From Bacteroidales bacterium (GTDB lineage: Bacteria; Bacteroidota; Bacteroidia; Bacteroidales; UBA932), in NCBI GenBank assembly GCA_017544265.1, contig JAFYEM010000019.1:1-50566 (forward strand): a DNA stretch of 50,566 nt. The letters run 5' to 3'. The position numbers and the translations under genes were made by a program. The notes beneath the pieces were generated by a model that saw nothing but the letters and a program-made list of their open reading frames with translations, did no database searches and was not told where the DNA came from. Shown here in pieces: positions 8,883 through 18,015 of the stretch (position 1 is the first letter of the stretch; each line of letters starts with the position of its first letter).

Positions 8883-9800
8883 ATGGAATTACACGTAACA
8901 TCTGAAACTGCGAGGCTGAGGGAAGTAGTACTTGGCTGGCCTTTTTCATCAGGTCCCGTCCCGACGCTTGAAGAAACATGCGACAGCAAATCATACGAAT
9001 CTGTACTCAACGGGGTGTACCCTGCCGAGGAGGACATAGTAAGGGAGATGGGGGCCTTCGAAGCCATACTGAAAAAGTATGACGTGAAGGTCTATCGTCC
9101 GGCTCCGGTGGAAAACTGCAATCAGATATTTTCCCGCGACGTCGGTTTTGTCATAGATGACAAAATCATAGTCTCCAACATCATTCCCGACCGTCAGGCG
9201 GAGATCGACGCCTATGAGAACATATACCGCCAGATTCACTACAAGAACATCTACAACCTCCCCGAGACGGTGCATGTGGAAGGCGGCGACGTGGTGCTCT
9301 GCGGTGAAACGATTTTCCTCGGGCAGTATGATTTTCCGGATTACCGGGAACTCAAGACAGCAAGGACCAACCGCCTTGCCCTGGACTATCTTAGGATGAT
9401 TTTCCCGAATAAGGAGATTGCCCCTGTGAATCTCAGAAAGAGTGATACGGATCCTCTTGAGTGTATACTACATCTGGACTGCACCTTTATGCCGGTAGGC
9501 CGCGGCAAGGCGATAATCTACAGGCCGGGATTCATGAATCCGCGCGATGCTGACCATATCATAGAGCGCTTCGGCCGCGAGAATGTGTTTGAGCTGACTC
9601 TTCAGGAGATGTACTACATGAACTCCAACATTTTCTCCATTTCCCCCGATGTGGTTGTTTCGGAAGAGCATTTCACACGCCTGAACACTCACATGAAGGA
9701 AGTCTGGGGAATGACCGTGGAGACTGTGCCGTACAGGGAGATTTCCAAGATGGGAGGTCTTCTCAGGTGTTCCACATTGCCGCTTAGAAGAGATGAGTAA
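8883..9800 (+). CDS. Arginine deiminase/DDAH-type amidinohydrolase
   Basis: 305 aa, shorter than classical ArcA (about 410 aa) and closer in size to dimethylarginine dimethylaminohydrolases. It carries the guanidino-modifying enzyme triad: Glu133 in VHVEGGD, His197 in LHLDCTFMPVG and Cys296 near the C-terminus in MGGLLRCSTLPLRR. The motif FSRDVGFVI is also typical. The stop overlaps the carbamate kinase start by 8 nt, and ornithine carbamoyltransferase follows. The likely reaction is therefore L-arginine to citrulline plus ammonia, the first step of the arginine deiminase pathway, in the cytoplasm. Alternatives are a methylarginine hydrolase or another amidinotransferase-fold enzyme. Family certainty is high and substrate certainty moderate. 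Confidence 0.85.
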   Translation: MELHVTSETARLREVVLGWPFSSGPVPTLEETCDSKSYESVLNGVYPAEEDIVREMGAFEAILKKYDVKVYRPAPVENCNQIFSRDVGFVIDDKIIVSNIIPDRQAEIDAYENIYRQIHYKNIYNLPETVHVEGGDVVLCGETIFLGQYDFPDYRELKTARTNRLALDYLRMIFPNKEIAPVNLRKSDTDPLECILHLDCTFMPVGRGKAIIYRPGFMNPRDADHIIERFGRENVFELTLQEMYYMNSNIFSISPDVVVSEEHFTRLNTHMKEVWGMTVETVPYREISKMGGLLRCSTLPLRRDE

Positions 9801-10785
9801 GCTTGCAGTAGTGGCCTTTGGCGGCAATGCGCTGCTTAGGGCCGGTCAGGCCGGTACATTTGAAGAACAGTTGGAAAATGTCACCCGCACCTGTTCTCAG
9901 CTACGGCCTTTGCTCCGCGAGGGTTACAATATTATAATAGGTCACGGGAACGGCCCCCAGGTCGGCTCGGCCCTTCTTCGCCACGAGGCCGGCCACCGCC
10001 AGTTCGGTCTTCCCGCCATGCCCATGGACTTCTGCGGGGCGGAAACCCAGGGCAGCATAGCCTACCTGATCGAAACCGCTATGGAACGCGTCCTGCGCGA
10101 AGAAGGCATAGACCGGCGTGTCGTGTCTATAGTGACGCGGGTTGAGGTCGATGCGGCCGACGAGATGTTTTCCAATCCCACCAAGCCCGTCGGCCCGTAT
10201 TATACCGTCGCCGAGGCCGAGGCCCTCGCCGCTTCCGGCGCCGGAGTCTATCGCGAAGATCCCCGCGGACGCGGCTGGAGGAAGGTCGTAGCATCACCCA
10301 AGCCTGTGCGTATCAGCAATATAGACCTTGTCGGGCGCCTTGCCCGCGAGGGAAATATAGTGGTGACTGTCGGCGGGGGCGGGATTCCGGTCGTTGCCTC
10401 TGAAGCAGGGCACCGCGGCGTCGAAGCCGTAATAGACAAAGACCTTGCCTCCGCGCTTGCGGCTGTCCAGGTCGGTGCGGATGAATTCTATATCCTCACT
10501 GACGTGCCTAAGGTCTATATAAACTTCCGGACTTCTTCCCAGCAGGCCCTCGACACTATGACTGTCGCAGAGGCGGAGCGCTATCTTGCCGAAGGCATGT
10601 TCACTGAAGGTTCCATGGCCCCGAAGGTCCGCGCCGGCATTTACTTCGTCACCGCGAATACGGCTACGGAAGACAGGGCCCCGTCGGCTGGACAGGGTGA
10701 CGACGCCTCCGAGTTCCGCCAGTGCGTAATCACTGAAGCATCAGAGCTGCAAAACCCTGCGTGTGGAACAAGAATTATTCAATAA
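9793..10785 (+). CDS. arcC: Carbamate kinase
   Basis: 330 aa, a little longer than the usual 310. Recognisable parts are the N-terminal VVAFGGNALLRAGQ, the substrate loop IIGHGNGPQVG, a central FSNPTKPVGPYYT segment, the glycine-rich VTVGGGGIPVV and the C-terminal GSMAPKVRAG. It transfers phosphate from carbamoyl phosphate to ADP and gives the ATP yield of arginine breakdown. Translational coupling to the amidinohydrolase (8-nt overlap) and the ornithine carbamoyltransferase downstream support the pathway assignment. Repeat element B begins 9 nt after the stop, which could reduce read-through into the third pathway gene. Confidence 0.94.
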   Translation: MSKLAVVAFGGNALLRAGQAGTFEEQLENVTRTCSQLRPLLREGYNIIIGHGNGPQVGSALLRHEAGHRQFGLPAMPMDFCGAETQGSIAYLIETAMERVLREEGIDRRVVSIVTRVEVDAADEMFSNPTKPVGPYYTVAEAEALAASGAGVYREDPRGRGWRKVVASPKPVRISNIDLVGRLAREGNIVVTVGGGGIPVVASEAGHRGVEAVIDKDLASALAAVQVGADEFYILTDVPKVYINFRTSSQQALDTMTVAEAERYLAEGMFTEGSMAPKVRAGIYFVTANTATEDRAPSAGQGDDASEFRQCVITEASELQNPACGTRIIQ

Positions 10786-10794
10786 CTCTGCTAT

Positions 10795-10915
10795 GAAAAA
10801 TAACTGACACGTTTGGAACGTGGCCGCCCGTGGCCTATGAACGGGAGGGGCCCAACAAAGTTGGGAGGGACGAGCCCGAAGGGCGAAGGTGGAAAAACGT
10901 GTGCAGTTATTTTTC
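10795..10915 (+). repeat. Repeat element B, between arcC and the carbamoyltransferase
   Basis: Outer arms 10795-10814 and 10895-10915 are complementary with one bulged base, again A-rich on the left and T-rich on the right. The core has hairpins CCCGT/ACGGG (10827-10845), CCCAAC/GTTGGG with an AAA loop (10851-10865) and GCCC/GGGC with a GAA loop (10874-10884). GGGAGGG stands before the second and third. The middle hairpin and its GGGAGGGG foot are shared with elements A and C; the first and third hairpins differ in sequence but keep the layout. It lies inside an otherwise co-directional pathway operon. Confidence 0.82.
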
Positions 10916-10950
10916 AAATAAAATAGAAAAATACAAAACAAATAATTACT

Positions 10951-11952
10951 ATGGCATACAATTTAAGAAACAGAAGCTTTCTAAAACTGTTGGACTTTGA
11001 ACCGAAGGAAATTGAGTTCCTGCTGGATCTTGCAGCGGAACTTAAAAAAGCCAAATACACAGGGACGGAGCAGCCCCGGCTCAAGGGGAAAAATATAGCT
11101 CTGATTTTCGAAAAGACCTCCACGAGGACCCGCTGCGCCTTCGAGGTGGCGGCGCACGACCAGGGCGCCCATGTCACCTACCTCGGTCCCACCGGCTCCC
11201 AGATAGGCGTAAAGGAATCAATGAAAGACACCGCTCGCGTACTTGGAAGAATGTATGACGGAATAGAATACAGGGGTTTTGCGCAGAAGACAGTGGAAGA
11301 GTTGGCTCAGTACTCCGGCATCCCGGTCTGGAACGGCCTCACCAACGAATTCCATCCCACGCAGATTCTCGCTGATTTCCTCACCATGCGCGAACACTCC
11401 GAAAAGCCGTTAAACCAGGTCGCTTACGCCTATCTCGGCGACGCCCGCTTCAATATGGGAAACTCCCTTCTTGTGGGAGGCGCGAAGATGGGAATGGACG
11501 TGAGAATAGTTGCTCCTAAGGCGCTGCAGCCTGCTGCTGAACTGGTTGCCGAATGCCGCAGGATAGCTCGGGAAACCGGAGCACGCATAACCATTACGGA
11601 TAATGTGGGCAAAGGAGTGAAAGGCTGCGATTTCATATACACCGACGTGTGGGTGTCTATGGGCGAACCGGATGAGGTTTGGAAAGAGAGGATAGACCTT
11701 CTGAAGCCCTATCAGGTAAACGCATCCCTTATGGAACGTACCGGAAATCCCGACTGCAAGTTCATGCACTGCCTCCCGGCCTACCATAACCTCGAGACCA
11801 AAGTCGGCCGCGATGTCCACGAAAAGTTCGGCCTTGACGGAGTCGAGGTCACCGAGGATGTGTTCGAGGGCAAAAACAGCATAGTTTTCGACGAAGCCGA
11901 AAACCGTATGCATACTATCAAGGCAGTAATGGTCGCTACCCTAGGACTCTGA
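10951..11952 (+). CDS. arcB: Ornithine carbamoyltransferase
   Basis: 333 aa. It has the carbamoyl-phosphate motif [12 protein letters not shown], an HPTQ box ([12 protein letters not shown]), the ornithine-binding VWVSMGEP loop and the HCLPAYH motif. These mark an ornithine carbamoyltransferase rather than the acetylornithine/succinylornithine enzymes that many Bacteroidetes use. Next to the amidinohydrolase and arcC it would run in the catabolic direction, citrulline plus phosphate to ornithine plus carbamoyl phosphate, although an anabolic ArgF role cannot be excluded. Element B separates it from arcC. Its 3' end overlaps the convergent histidine phosphatase gene by 12 nt. Confidence 0.93.
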   Translation: MAYNLRNRSFLKLLDFEPKEIEFLLDLAAELKKAKYTGTEQPRLKGKNIALIFEKTSTRTRCAFEVAAHDQGAHVTYLGPTGSQIGVKESMKDTARVLGRMYDGIEYRGFAQKTVEELAQYSGIPVWNGLTNEFHPTQILADFLTMREHSEKPLNQVAYAYLGDARFNMGNSLLVGGAKMGMDVRIVAPKALQPAAELVAECRRIARETGARITITDNVGKGVKGCDFIYTDVWVSMGEPDEVWKERIDLLKPYQVNASLMERTGNPDCKFMHCLPAYHNLETKVGRDVHEKFGLDGVEVTEDVFEGKNSIVFDEAENRMHTIKAVMVATLGL

Positions 11953-13170
11953 GTATTGATTTAAATTATTGTAAATCAGCTCTTTCATCTCGCCCCACCG
12001 GTAGCAGCCATTGCAGACCGGTGTGAGTGTGGGTATATTGATGGGGTGCTCATTGAGAAGCGGCCACACTATCACGTCGTCCTTTTTATTGCGGAAAAAA
12101 TAGAGTTGGATGTTTGCAGCCATCGGTGTAACCTCCCAGCCTTTGTATTTGAGGTCAAGTTCCTCAAGGGAATCGATGGGTGGGACCACATCCGCGCCCA
12201 TAAGGCTCAGCAGGGTAAGTACAGGGAAATCATGTCCGAAGCGAAGGTCGACGGTGACACCGTTCCCAGCGATGGCGTCATCGGCCTTGGAAACAATTTC
12301 ATTGGCAAGAGGTCCGGAGTAGGGTATCACCGATTTGCCGGAGATGGAGTTGGCGCAGTTTTTAAGGTAGAAGAAGCGGTTGCTTCTTTTCCATCTGTAT
12401 CGAAGCTCTTCCGGAGTGAGATATTTCATCATATATGGGGCCCCTTCTATATCCTGCGCCACTGCGGCAAGACCATAGACACAACTCACAAGGGACTTCC
12501 ATTTGGCCGGATAGGCCGAAGGGTCGTCGAACAGCAATTCCTTCAGTCTCATCGTGTCGCATCCGTGAGGCTCGTCTGTTTTGAGCAAACTGTCGAGAAA
12601 TGCTTTCTGCCACTTCGGAGTCTTGACGGTCAGGACCTTCATCAATCCGTCCTTGGTGTCAACCGTCAGCGGTGTCTTCGGAGAGAGGCGCATAAGCTCG
12701 TTGGTGAAAGCCGTCATAGACAAAATACACCGTTGTACCGTCGATGAAACAGCCCTGACGCGGCCCTTGCTTCCGAAGAGCGACGGTGCCCTTTTATACA
12801 TCCCACGGGCAATAACCGTATGCTGCTCAATGCCTTTTGTGGTCAATGCTCCAACCGCTCCATTCATCAGGGAGTCCATCACCTGGACGTCTTTCAGAAG
12901 GGCTTCACCCTCCGGGGTAAGATGTCCCTCGCCCAGATATTTAAGCAGTTTCTTTTGCTCGCTGTCCCCGACATTTGTCCTGGAACCGTGACGGCCGTAA
13001 TGGCTGATATAGAAAAGCTTATAGCCTTTCGGTGCAGGCAGTTTGAGGGGGGATTCAAGATACTGATAGAGGTATCTTTCATTGGCGGCTCTTTCCGGGT
13101 TTACGGAAAAGTCCTGGGCTGCTGCTGCAAGGCATAGCAGAGCTGCAAGAAGGGAAAACAGTCTTTTCAT
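11941..13170 (-). CDS. Exported histidine acid phosphatase (MINPP/phytase-like clade)
   Basis: 409 aa with a signal peptide ([19 protein letters not shown]). The phosphohistidine motif is [11 protein letters not shown] (catalytic His61), and the proton-donor motif is FGHDFPV (His313-Asp314). This is the two-domain branch-2 histidine phosphatase layout. Bacteroidales homologues include phytase/MINPP-like enzymes, so periplasmic release of phosphate from inositol phosphates or other phosphomonoesters is plausible but not proven. Its start overlaps the nadE stop (ATGA), which indicates coupling; a scavenging theme is possible but speculative. Confidence 0.88.
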   Translation of the reverse strand: MKRLFSLLAALLCLAAAAQDFSVNPERAANERYLYQYLESPLKLPAPKGYKLFYISHYGRHGSRTNVGDSEQKKLLKYLGEGHLTPEGEALLKDVQVMDSLMNGAVGALTTKGIEQHTVIARGMYKRAPSLFGSKGRVRAVSSTVQRCILSMTAFTNELMRLSPKTPLTVDTKDGLMKVLTVKTPKWQKAFLDSLLKTDEPHGCDTMRLKELLFDDPSAYPAKWKSLVSCVYGLAAVAQDIEGAPYMMKYLTPEELRYRWKRSNRFFYLKNCANSISGKSVIPYSGPLANEIVSKADDAIAGNGVTVDLRFGHDFPVLTLLSLMGADVVPPIDSLEELDLKYKGWEVTPMAANIQLYFFRNKKDDVIVWPLLNEHPINIPTLTPVCNGCYRWGEMKELIYNNLNQYSES

Positions 13171-15200
13171 TTAAGTTCGTCTATGGAATTAATAAACAGG
13201 GCCCATTTGGCGTCTGAAGGCATCCTCCAGTCACCTCTGGGGGAGAGTGATACACTGCCCACCTTTGGCCCGTCAGGCATGCAGGAGCGTTTGAACTGCT
13301 GCCCTATGAAGCGTTTGAAGAAGGTCCTGAGCCAGTGCTTGATGACTTCCGGGGAGTATTTTCCGCCGAAGGCTTTACGGGCGAGGAAGAATATCTTTTC
13401 CGGGGAGGCTCCGAAACGGATGAAATGATAGAGGAAGAAATCGTGGAGCTCGTAAGGTCCCACGAGATCCTCGGTGAGCTGGGCGATTTCGCCCCTGTCG
13501 TCGGTGGGGATAAGTTCAGGTGAAATCGGAGTGTCCGCTATGTCTGAAATTATATCGGATGCTTTCCGGCCATTGGCCGCGACGCCTTGGAGCGTCTTTC
13601 CGGCCCAGCGGCAGAGATATCTCACCAGGGTCTTGGGAATGGAAGCATTCACGCCGTACATGCTCATGTGGTCGCCGTTGTAGGTGCACCAGCCGAGCGC
13701 CAGCTCCGAGAGGTCCCCGGTGCCTATCACGAGCCCTCCGGTCTGGTTGGAAATGTCCATCAGAATTTGCGTGCGCTCCCTTGCCTGGGCGTTCTCATAG
13801 GTAGTGTCCATTACGGAGGGATCATGCCCGATGTCGCGGAAGTGCTGCTCCACCGAGGGTACTACGGAGATGGCCCTGGTGGTGATTCCGAGGGCTTCCA
13901 TCAGGTCGTCGGCGTTGGTGCGGGTGCGGCCCGACGTGCCCAGTCCCGGCATGGTCACTCCGATGATCCGGTCGCGGCTCCAGCCCAGTTTGTCAAAGGC
14001 CTTGACCGTCACGAGCAGCGCAAGGGTGCTGTCCAGTCCGCCGGATATGCCTATCACGGCAGTTTTGGCCTGGATGTGGTCGAGCCTGGTCACGAGTCCA
14101 TGGACCTGTAGGGACAGAATCTCCTCGCAGCGCTCGTCCGTGTGCGGACCGGAGTGCACAAAAGGATGGGCCTCGACTTCGCGGCATAGACATTTTTCCA
14201 AGTCGGTAGGTGCCGGCGAGCCTATGTCCACGCGGGAGTAAAGCTGCGCGTAAGTAGCGGCGCCTGTGCCGTCCGGCGTGACATAATGGAAGGAACTCTG
14301 ACGCTGGCGCAGATTCACCAGCTTGTCTATGTCCAGGTCCGCTACGATCATTGTCGATACCAGCGAGAAGCGTTCCGCCTCCGCCATCAGGGTGCCGTTT
14401 TCATAAATCAGGGAAGAGCCGGTAAAGACCATGTCCTGGGTGGACTCTCCGTAGGATGCGGAGGCATAGATATAGCCCGAGAGGGAGTGGGCGCTGTGCT
14501 GGCAAACGAGATTCTTGCGGTATTTATGCTTCAACAGAATCTCGTTGGAGCCGGAGAGGTTGACTATTATATGCGCCCCGGTGACGGCATGGTACAGAGA
14601 GGGCGGAATCGGAGTCCACAGGTCTTCGCACATCTCTATTGCGAAGGTGGCGTGCCCGATAGTGAAGAGTATGTTGGGGGAGATGTTGCATCTCGTGCCG
14701 GCATAGGTCACCTCGCCACGGAAGCCCTCCCGGACGAAATTCTTTCCGTCGCAGAGAAAGCGTCCTTCGTTGTGGATGTTGCCCGAAAGGAAGTCCGAGC
14801 CGGGGGAGAACCAGCGGGGCTCGTAGAACTCATTGTAGCTCGGAAGGTAAATCTTCGGCACGATTCCCTTGATCTGCCCGTTGCGGATTACCACTGCGCA
14901 GTTGTAGAGTTTGCCGTGGTAGCGTACAGGTGCCCCGACTACTACCGTGGCAGTCAGGCCCCTGGTGTGTTCCGCAATATGCGCGACCGCCTCTTCGGCA
15001 CTGTCAATCAGCAGATTGGTTCCGAAAAGATCCGCACAGGTGTACCCCGTTACCGAAAGTTCCGGGAACACCAGCAGCGAGACCTGTTTCTCGACGGCTT
15101 CATCGATGAGCCTTTCGCATTCATCCCTGTTGAAAGCCACATCCGCGACCTTCACCCTCGGTGAAGCCGCCGCCGTCCTTATGTATCCGTAGTTTTTCAT
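13167..15200 (-). CDS. nadE: Glutamine-dependent NAD+ synthase
   Basis: 677 aa from MKNYGYIRTAAASP. An upstream in-frame ATG at 15263 would start inside repeat element C and add 21 residues encoded by the repeat, so I reject it. The N-terminal nitrilase-type glutaminase domain has Glu47 in VFPELSVTGY and Cys191 in IEMCEDLW. The C-terminal synthetase has the PP-loop GISGGLDSTLALL near residues 380-390. The enzyme makes NAD+ from deamido-NAD+, glutamine and ATP. It is coupled by ATGA overlap to the phosphatase gene downstream, and element C separates it from recG upstream. Confidence 0.95.
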   Translation of the reverse strand: MKNYGYIRTAAASPRVKVADVAFNRDECERLIDEAVEKQVSLLVFPELSVTGYTCADLFGTNLLIDSAEEAVAHIAEHTRGLTATVVVGAPVRYHGKLYNCAVVIRNGQIKGIVPKIYLPSYNEFYEPRWFSPGSDFLSGNIHNEGRFLCDGKNFVREGFRGEVTYAGTRCNISPNILFTIGHATFAIEMCEDLWTPIPPSLYHAVTGAHIIVNLSGSNEILLKHKYRKNLVCQHSAHSLSGYIYASASYGESTQDMVFTGSSLIYENGTLMAEAERFSLVSTMIVADLDIDKLVNLRQRQSSFHYVTPDGTGAATYAQLYSRVDIGSPAPTDLEKCLCREVEAHPFVHSGPHTDERCEEILSLQVHGLVTRLDHIQAKTAVIGISGGLDSTLALLVTVKAFDKLGWSRDRIIGVTMPGLGTSGRTRTNADDLMEALGITTRAISVVPSVEQHFRDIGHDPSVMDTTYENAQARERTQILMDISNQTGGLVIGTGDLSELALGWCTYNGDHMSMYGVNASIPKTLVRYLCRWAGKTLQGVAANGRKASDIISDIADTPISPELIPTDDRGEIAQLTEDLVGPYELHDFFLYHFIRFGASPEKIFFLARKAFGGKYSPEVIKHWLRTFFKRFIGQQFKRSCMPDGPKVGSVSLSPRGDWRMPSDAKWALFINSIDELK

Positions 15201-15215
15201 TATGAATAGTTTGTT

Positions 15216-15339
15216 AAAGGATTGGCTGTTCACTTTTATCGCCTGTGCCACCCTCGGCACCATAAGAGGGAGGGGCCCAACAAAGTTGGGAGGGGTCGCC
15301 TGGAAGGCGACGGCAGGAAAAGTGAACAGGCAGTCCTTT
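15216..15339 (+). repeat. Repeat element C, between recG and nadE
   Basis: Outer arms 15216-15237 and 15318-15339 pair over 22 positions, with one G-U and one G-G site. The 74-nt core (15240-15313) matches element A except for two bases in the loop of the CCCAAC/GTTGGG hairpin. The arms share no clear sequence with those of A, B or D. The GGGAGGGG-bearing strand is the plus strand here although both flanking genes are on the minus strand, the opposite relation to elements A and B. The element therefore does not have a fixed orientation relative to transcription. Confidence 0.85.
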
Positions 15340-15344
15340 CGTCG

Positions 15345-17450
15345 TCATGATATTTTACTGTAGTCTTTCTGTATGTATTTCGAGCCCTGCAGCGCCGTGG
15401 CGAGCAGTTCGTTGCGCTGCGAGGAGAGTGAAGGGTCGGCTTCGAGGACTCTGGTGGCATAGTCACGGGATTCCGCGACAATGCGGCTGTCGCGGGCGAG
15501 CGAGGCAGCCTTAAGGTCTATCGGAAGACCGGACTGCTGGGTGCCTTCAAGGTCTCCAGGCCCCCGCATCTTCATATCCTCCTCGGCAAGCGCGAACCCG
15601 TCCTCGGTGGCGCACATAAGTTCCAGTCGTTTGCGGGATTCCTTGGAAATTTTTTCTCCGCGCATGAGTATGCAGTAGGATTTTTCGCTGCCCCTGCCGA
15701 CCCTGCCGCGAAGCTGGTGCAACTGACTGAGTCCGAAGCGCTCAGAACTCTCGATAACCATCACGGAGGCGTTCGGGACATCCACCCCGACCTCGATTAC
15801 CGTAGTGGAGACCAGTATGTCCGCCCTTCCGGCAGCGAATGCGTCCATGTTGAAATTCTTCACCTCCGTGGTCTGCTGGCCGTGAACTATGGCTACCTTG
15901 TAGTCCGGCAGGGGAAAGCGGCTGACAATCTGCTCATAGCCGTTCTGAAGGTTCTGATAGTCCATCTTTTCGCTCTCGAAAATGAGCGGATAGACAATGA
16001 AGGCCTGGCGGCCCTTGGCTATTTCATCGCGGAGGAAATTGTACATCGCCAGACGTTTGTTCTCGCCTATGCAGATGGTCTGTACGGGTTTTCTGCCGGG
16101 TGGCATCTCATCGATTACGGACACGTCCAGATCGCCGTAAAGAGTCATCGCCAGGGTGCGCGGAATGGGGGTGGCGGTCATCACCAGAACGTGCGGAAGC
16201 CGTCCGTCGGTGCGTTTGGACCATAGCCTTGCCCTCTGGTCGACGCCGAAGCGGTGCTGTTCGTCAATTATCGCGAGGCCGAGATTGCGGAAGACGACAG
16301 TATCCTCGATGAGGGCGTGAGTGCCTATGATTATTCCTATGGAACCGTCGCGCAGACCGGAGTCTATTTTCTTCCTCTGCGACGCCGGGGTGGACCCGGT
16401 CAGCAGGGCCGCCTGTACCCCGGTCGGGGCGAGATATCTGGAAATATTTGCATAATGTTGATTTGCAAGTACTTCCGTGGGGGCCATAAGGCAGCACTGA
16501 TAAGCGTTGCCGACGGCAATCAGGGCGCTCAGCACGGCGACCATGGTTTTACCGCTGCCCACGTCTCCCTGCAGCAGGCGGTTCATCTGAGAGCCGCTTT
16601 TAAGGTCTTCCCGGATTTCCTTTATAACCCTTTTCTGGGCTCCGGTCAGGGAGTAGGGGAGAGCGTTGTAGCATTTGTTGAAGAACTCCCCGACACGTGG
16701 CATGGGAATGCCGTTGTCGCTTCTGGACCTGATGAATTTCTGTTTCAGCAGGGACAGTTCCAGCAGGAACAGCTCCTCGAATTTTAACCTGTAGAGAGCC
16801 TTTGCGAGGGCATTCTGGTCGGTGGGAAAATGAACTTGCCGGAGAGCAAAGCTGAGCGGGACCAGGCCCTTTTCGTGTATCACATACTCCGGAAGAGTTT
16901 CTTTCAGATGCGGAAGAGCCTCCGCCAGGGCGGAGTTCATCAAGTTGTTCATCACCTTTGCCGTGACGCCCGCGTTTTTCAGTTTCTCCGTGCTTGGATA
17001 GACACCGGTCATCACTCCCGAGCTGGCGCTGTCGGGCGGGTCTATTTCGGGATGGACCATATTCACCCGTCCGTTGAAGACGGTGGGCTTGCCGAAAAAG
17101 ATGAATGTGCTGCCCTGGGTGAGCTTGGGCCCAAGCCATTTTATGCGTTTGAAGAACACCAGTTCCATCTCGCCGGTACCGTCCCCTACAATGACTGACA
17201 GGCGGCCTTCCTTGCCGGATTTTCCGGGAAGGACGCTTTCGGAGAGAACGGTGGCCCGTATTTGGACAAAGGCCTGGTCCGGACGGATTTCGCCGATTGC
17301 GTGAATTTTGCTCCGGTCTATGTAGCGGAATGGATAGATGCCCAGAAGGTCCCCGACGGTTTCCACGCCCAGTTCCGTTTTGAACAGGGCGGCCCGTTTA
17401 GGCCCGACCTTGGGCAAATACTGGAGTTCCATTTCAAGCCCGCTTGCCAT
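15345..17450 (-). CDS. recG: ATP-dependent DNA helicase RecG
   Basis: 701 aa from MASGLEMELQYLPKVGPKRA, the usual RecG opening. A longer frame reaches back to 17561 but adds 37 unrelated residues that overlap the divergent peptidase gene. A second possible start is ATG 17432. It has an OB-fold wedge domain, Walker A LLQGDVGSGKTMVA near residue 295, the DEQH box IIDEQHRFGV near residue 395, VMTATPIPRTLAM and the QLRGRVGRG motif. RecG remodels stalled forks and Holliday junctions. Its promoter should lie in the 64-nt gap shared with the S26 peptidase gene. Confidence 0.95.
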   Translation of the reverse strand: MASGLEMELQYLPKVGPKRAALFKTELGVETVGDLLGIYPFRYIDRSKIHAIGEIRPDQAFVQIRATVLSESVLPGKSGKEGRLSVIVGDGTGEMELVFFKRIKWLGPKLTQGSTFIFFGKPTVFNGRVNMVHPEIDPPDSASSGVMTGVYPSTEKLKNAGVTAKVMNNLMNSALAEALPHLKETLPEYVIHEKGLVPLSFALRQVHFPTDQNALAKALYRLKFEELFLLELSLLKQKFIRSRSDNGIPMPRVGEFFNKCYNALPYSLTGAQKRVIKEIREDLKSGSQMNRLLQGDVGSGKTMVAVLSALIAVGNAYQCCLMAPTEVLANQHYANISRYLAPTGVQAALLTGSTPASQRKKIDSGLRDGSIGIIIGTHALIEDTVVFRNLGLAIIDEQHRFGVDQRARLWSKRTDGRLPHVLVMTATPIPRTLAMTLYGDLDVSVIDEMPPGRKPVQTICIGENKRLAMYNFLRDEIAKGRQAFIVYPLIFESEKMDYQNLQNGYEQIVSRFPLPDYKVAIVHGQQTTEVKNFNMDAFAAGRADILVSTTVIEVGVDVPNASVMVIESSERFGLSQLHQLRGRVGRGSEKSYCILMRGEKISKESRKRLELMCATEDGFALAEEDMKMRGPGDLEGTQQSGLPIDLKAASLARDSRIVAESRDYATRVLEADPSLSSQRNELLATALQGSKYIQKDYSKIS

Positions 17451-17498
17451 ATACGCACTTTTTATTTTACAATTATACGAATTTTTACGGAATATTGC

Positions 17499-17506
17499 TA
17501 AATTTG
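17499..17506 (+). promoter_or_regulatory. Possible -7 box before the peptidase/PqqD operon
   Basis: TAAATTTG matches the Bacteroidetes -7 consensus but lies only 8 nt before the ATG at 17515, so a transcript would be almost leaderless. No TTTG is found at the expected upstream distance. Weak call. Confidence 0.3.
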
Positions 17507-17514
17507 CCGAGTTT

Positions 17515-18009
17515 ATGGACAAAATGGTAATATCTAATGATGAATTCTTTGCCGAAGTCAAGAGGCTTCTTGCCTCTGAGCGTAAGGTTACGATTCCGGT
17601 AAAGGGTTACTCGATGCTGCCATTTATCCGCGGTGGTAAGGACTTGGTCGTGCTTGAGCCTGAGAATGATTACCGTCCGGGGGACATAGTGCTCTTTTAC
17701 GTCGGGCGCGAAGGCGAAGGCCGCTATGTAATGCACCGGATTATCCGCCTGGAAGAGAGAAAAGGAACGATGTGGGCTGTGATCCGGGGGGACGGAGTTC
17801 TTGAGAACACCGAGCAGGTTCCGCTGTCCTCAGTTATAGCGAGGGCTGTCACGGTGCTCCGTGACGGGAAGCGCCCGGTGGACCCGAGAAGTCCCGGGCA
17901 TCTTCGCAAAGTGCGATTCTGGGATGCGCTTCGACCGTTTCGCCGCTATATTTTGTTTGTATATAAGCACCTGCCGTGGAATATCGGCTGGGTCCGACAG
18001 AATTATTGA
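17515..18009 (+). CDS. S24/S26-type serine peptidase, signal-peptidase-like
   Basis: 164 aa from MDKMVISNDEFF; the open frame upstream runs into recG and is not credible as coding. The catalytic box is GYSMLPFI with Ser33, and a histidine stands at residue 74 in YVMHRIIRLEE, where bacterial type-I signal peptidases normally carry lysine. This resembles the Ser/His arrangement of archaeal and eukaryotic-type signal peptidases. No N-terminal membrane anchor is seen. It is followed directly by PqqD-like, nucleotidyltransferase-like and ABC transporter genes. It may cleave a leader peptide rather than act as the general signal peptidase; this is inferred from context. Confidence 0.82.
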   Translation: MDKMVISNDEFFAEVKRLLASERKVTIPVKGYSMLPFIRGGKDLVVLEPENDYRPGDIVLFYVGREGEGRYVMHRIIRLEERKGTMWAVIRGDGVLENTEQVPLSSVIARAVTVLRDGKRPVDPRSPGHLRKVRFWDALRPFRRYILFVYKHLPWNIGWVRQNY

Positions 18010-18015
18010 TTGATT

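Noticed and set aside
15201-15263. N-terminal extension of nadE starting MVPRVAQA
   Set aside because: The same eight residues are encoded by the minus strand of repeat element A near 7850, so they come from the repeat core rather than from the gene. The family start matches MKNYGY at 15200.
17338-17514. Upstream extension of the S26 peptidase frame
   Set aside because: It lies mostly antisense within the recG 5' end and encodes no family sequence; MDKMVIS at 17515 is a sound start.
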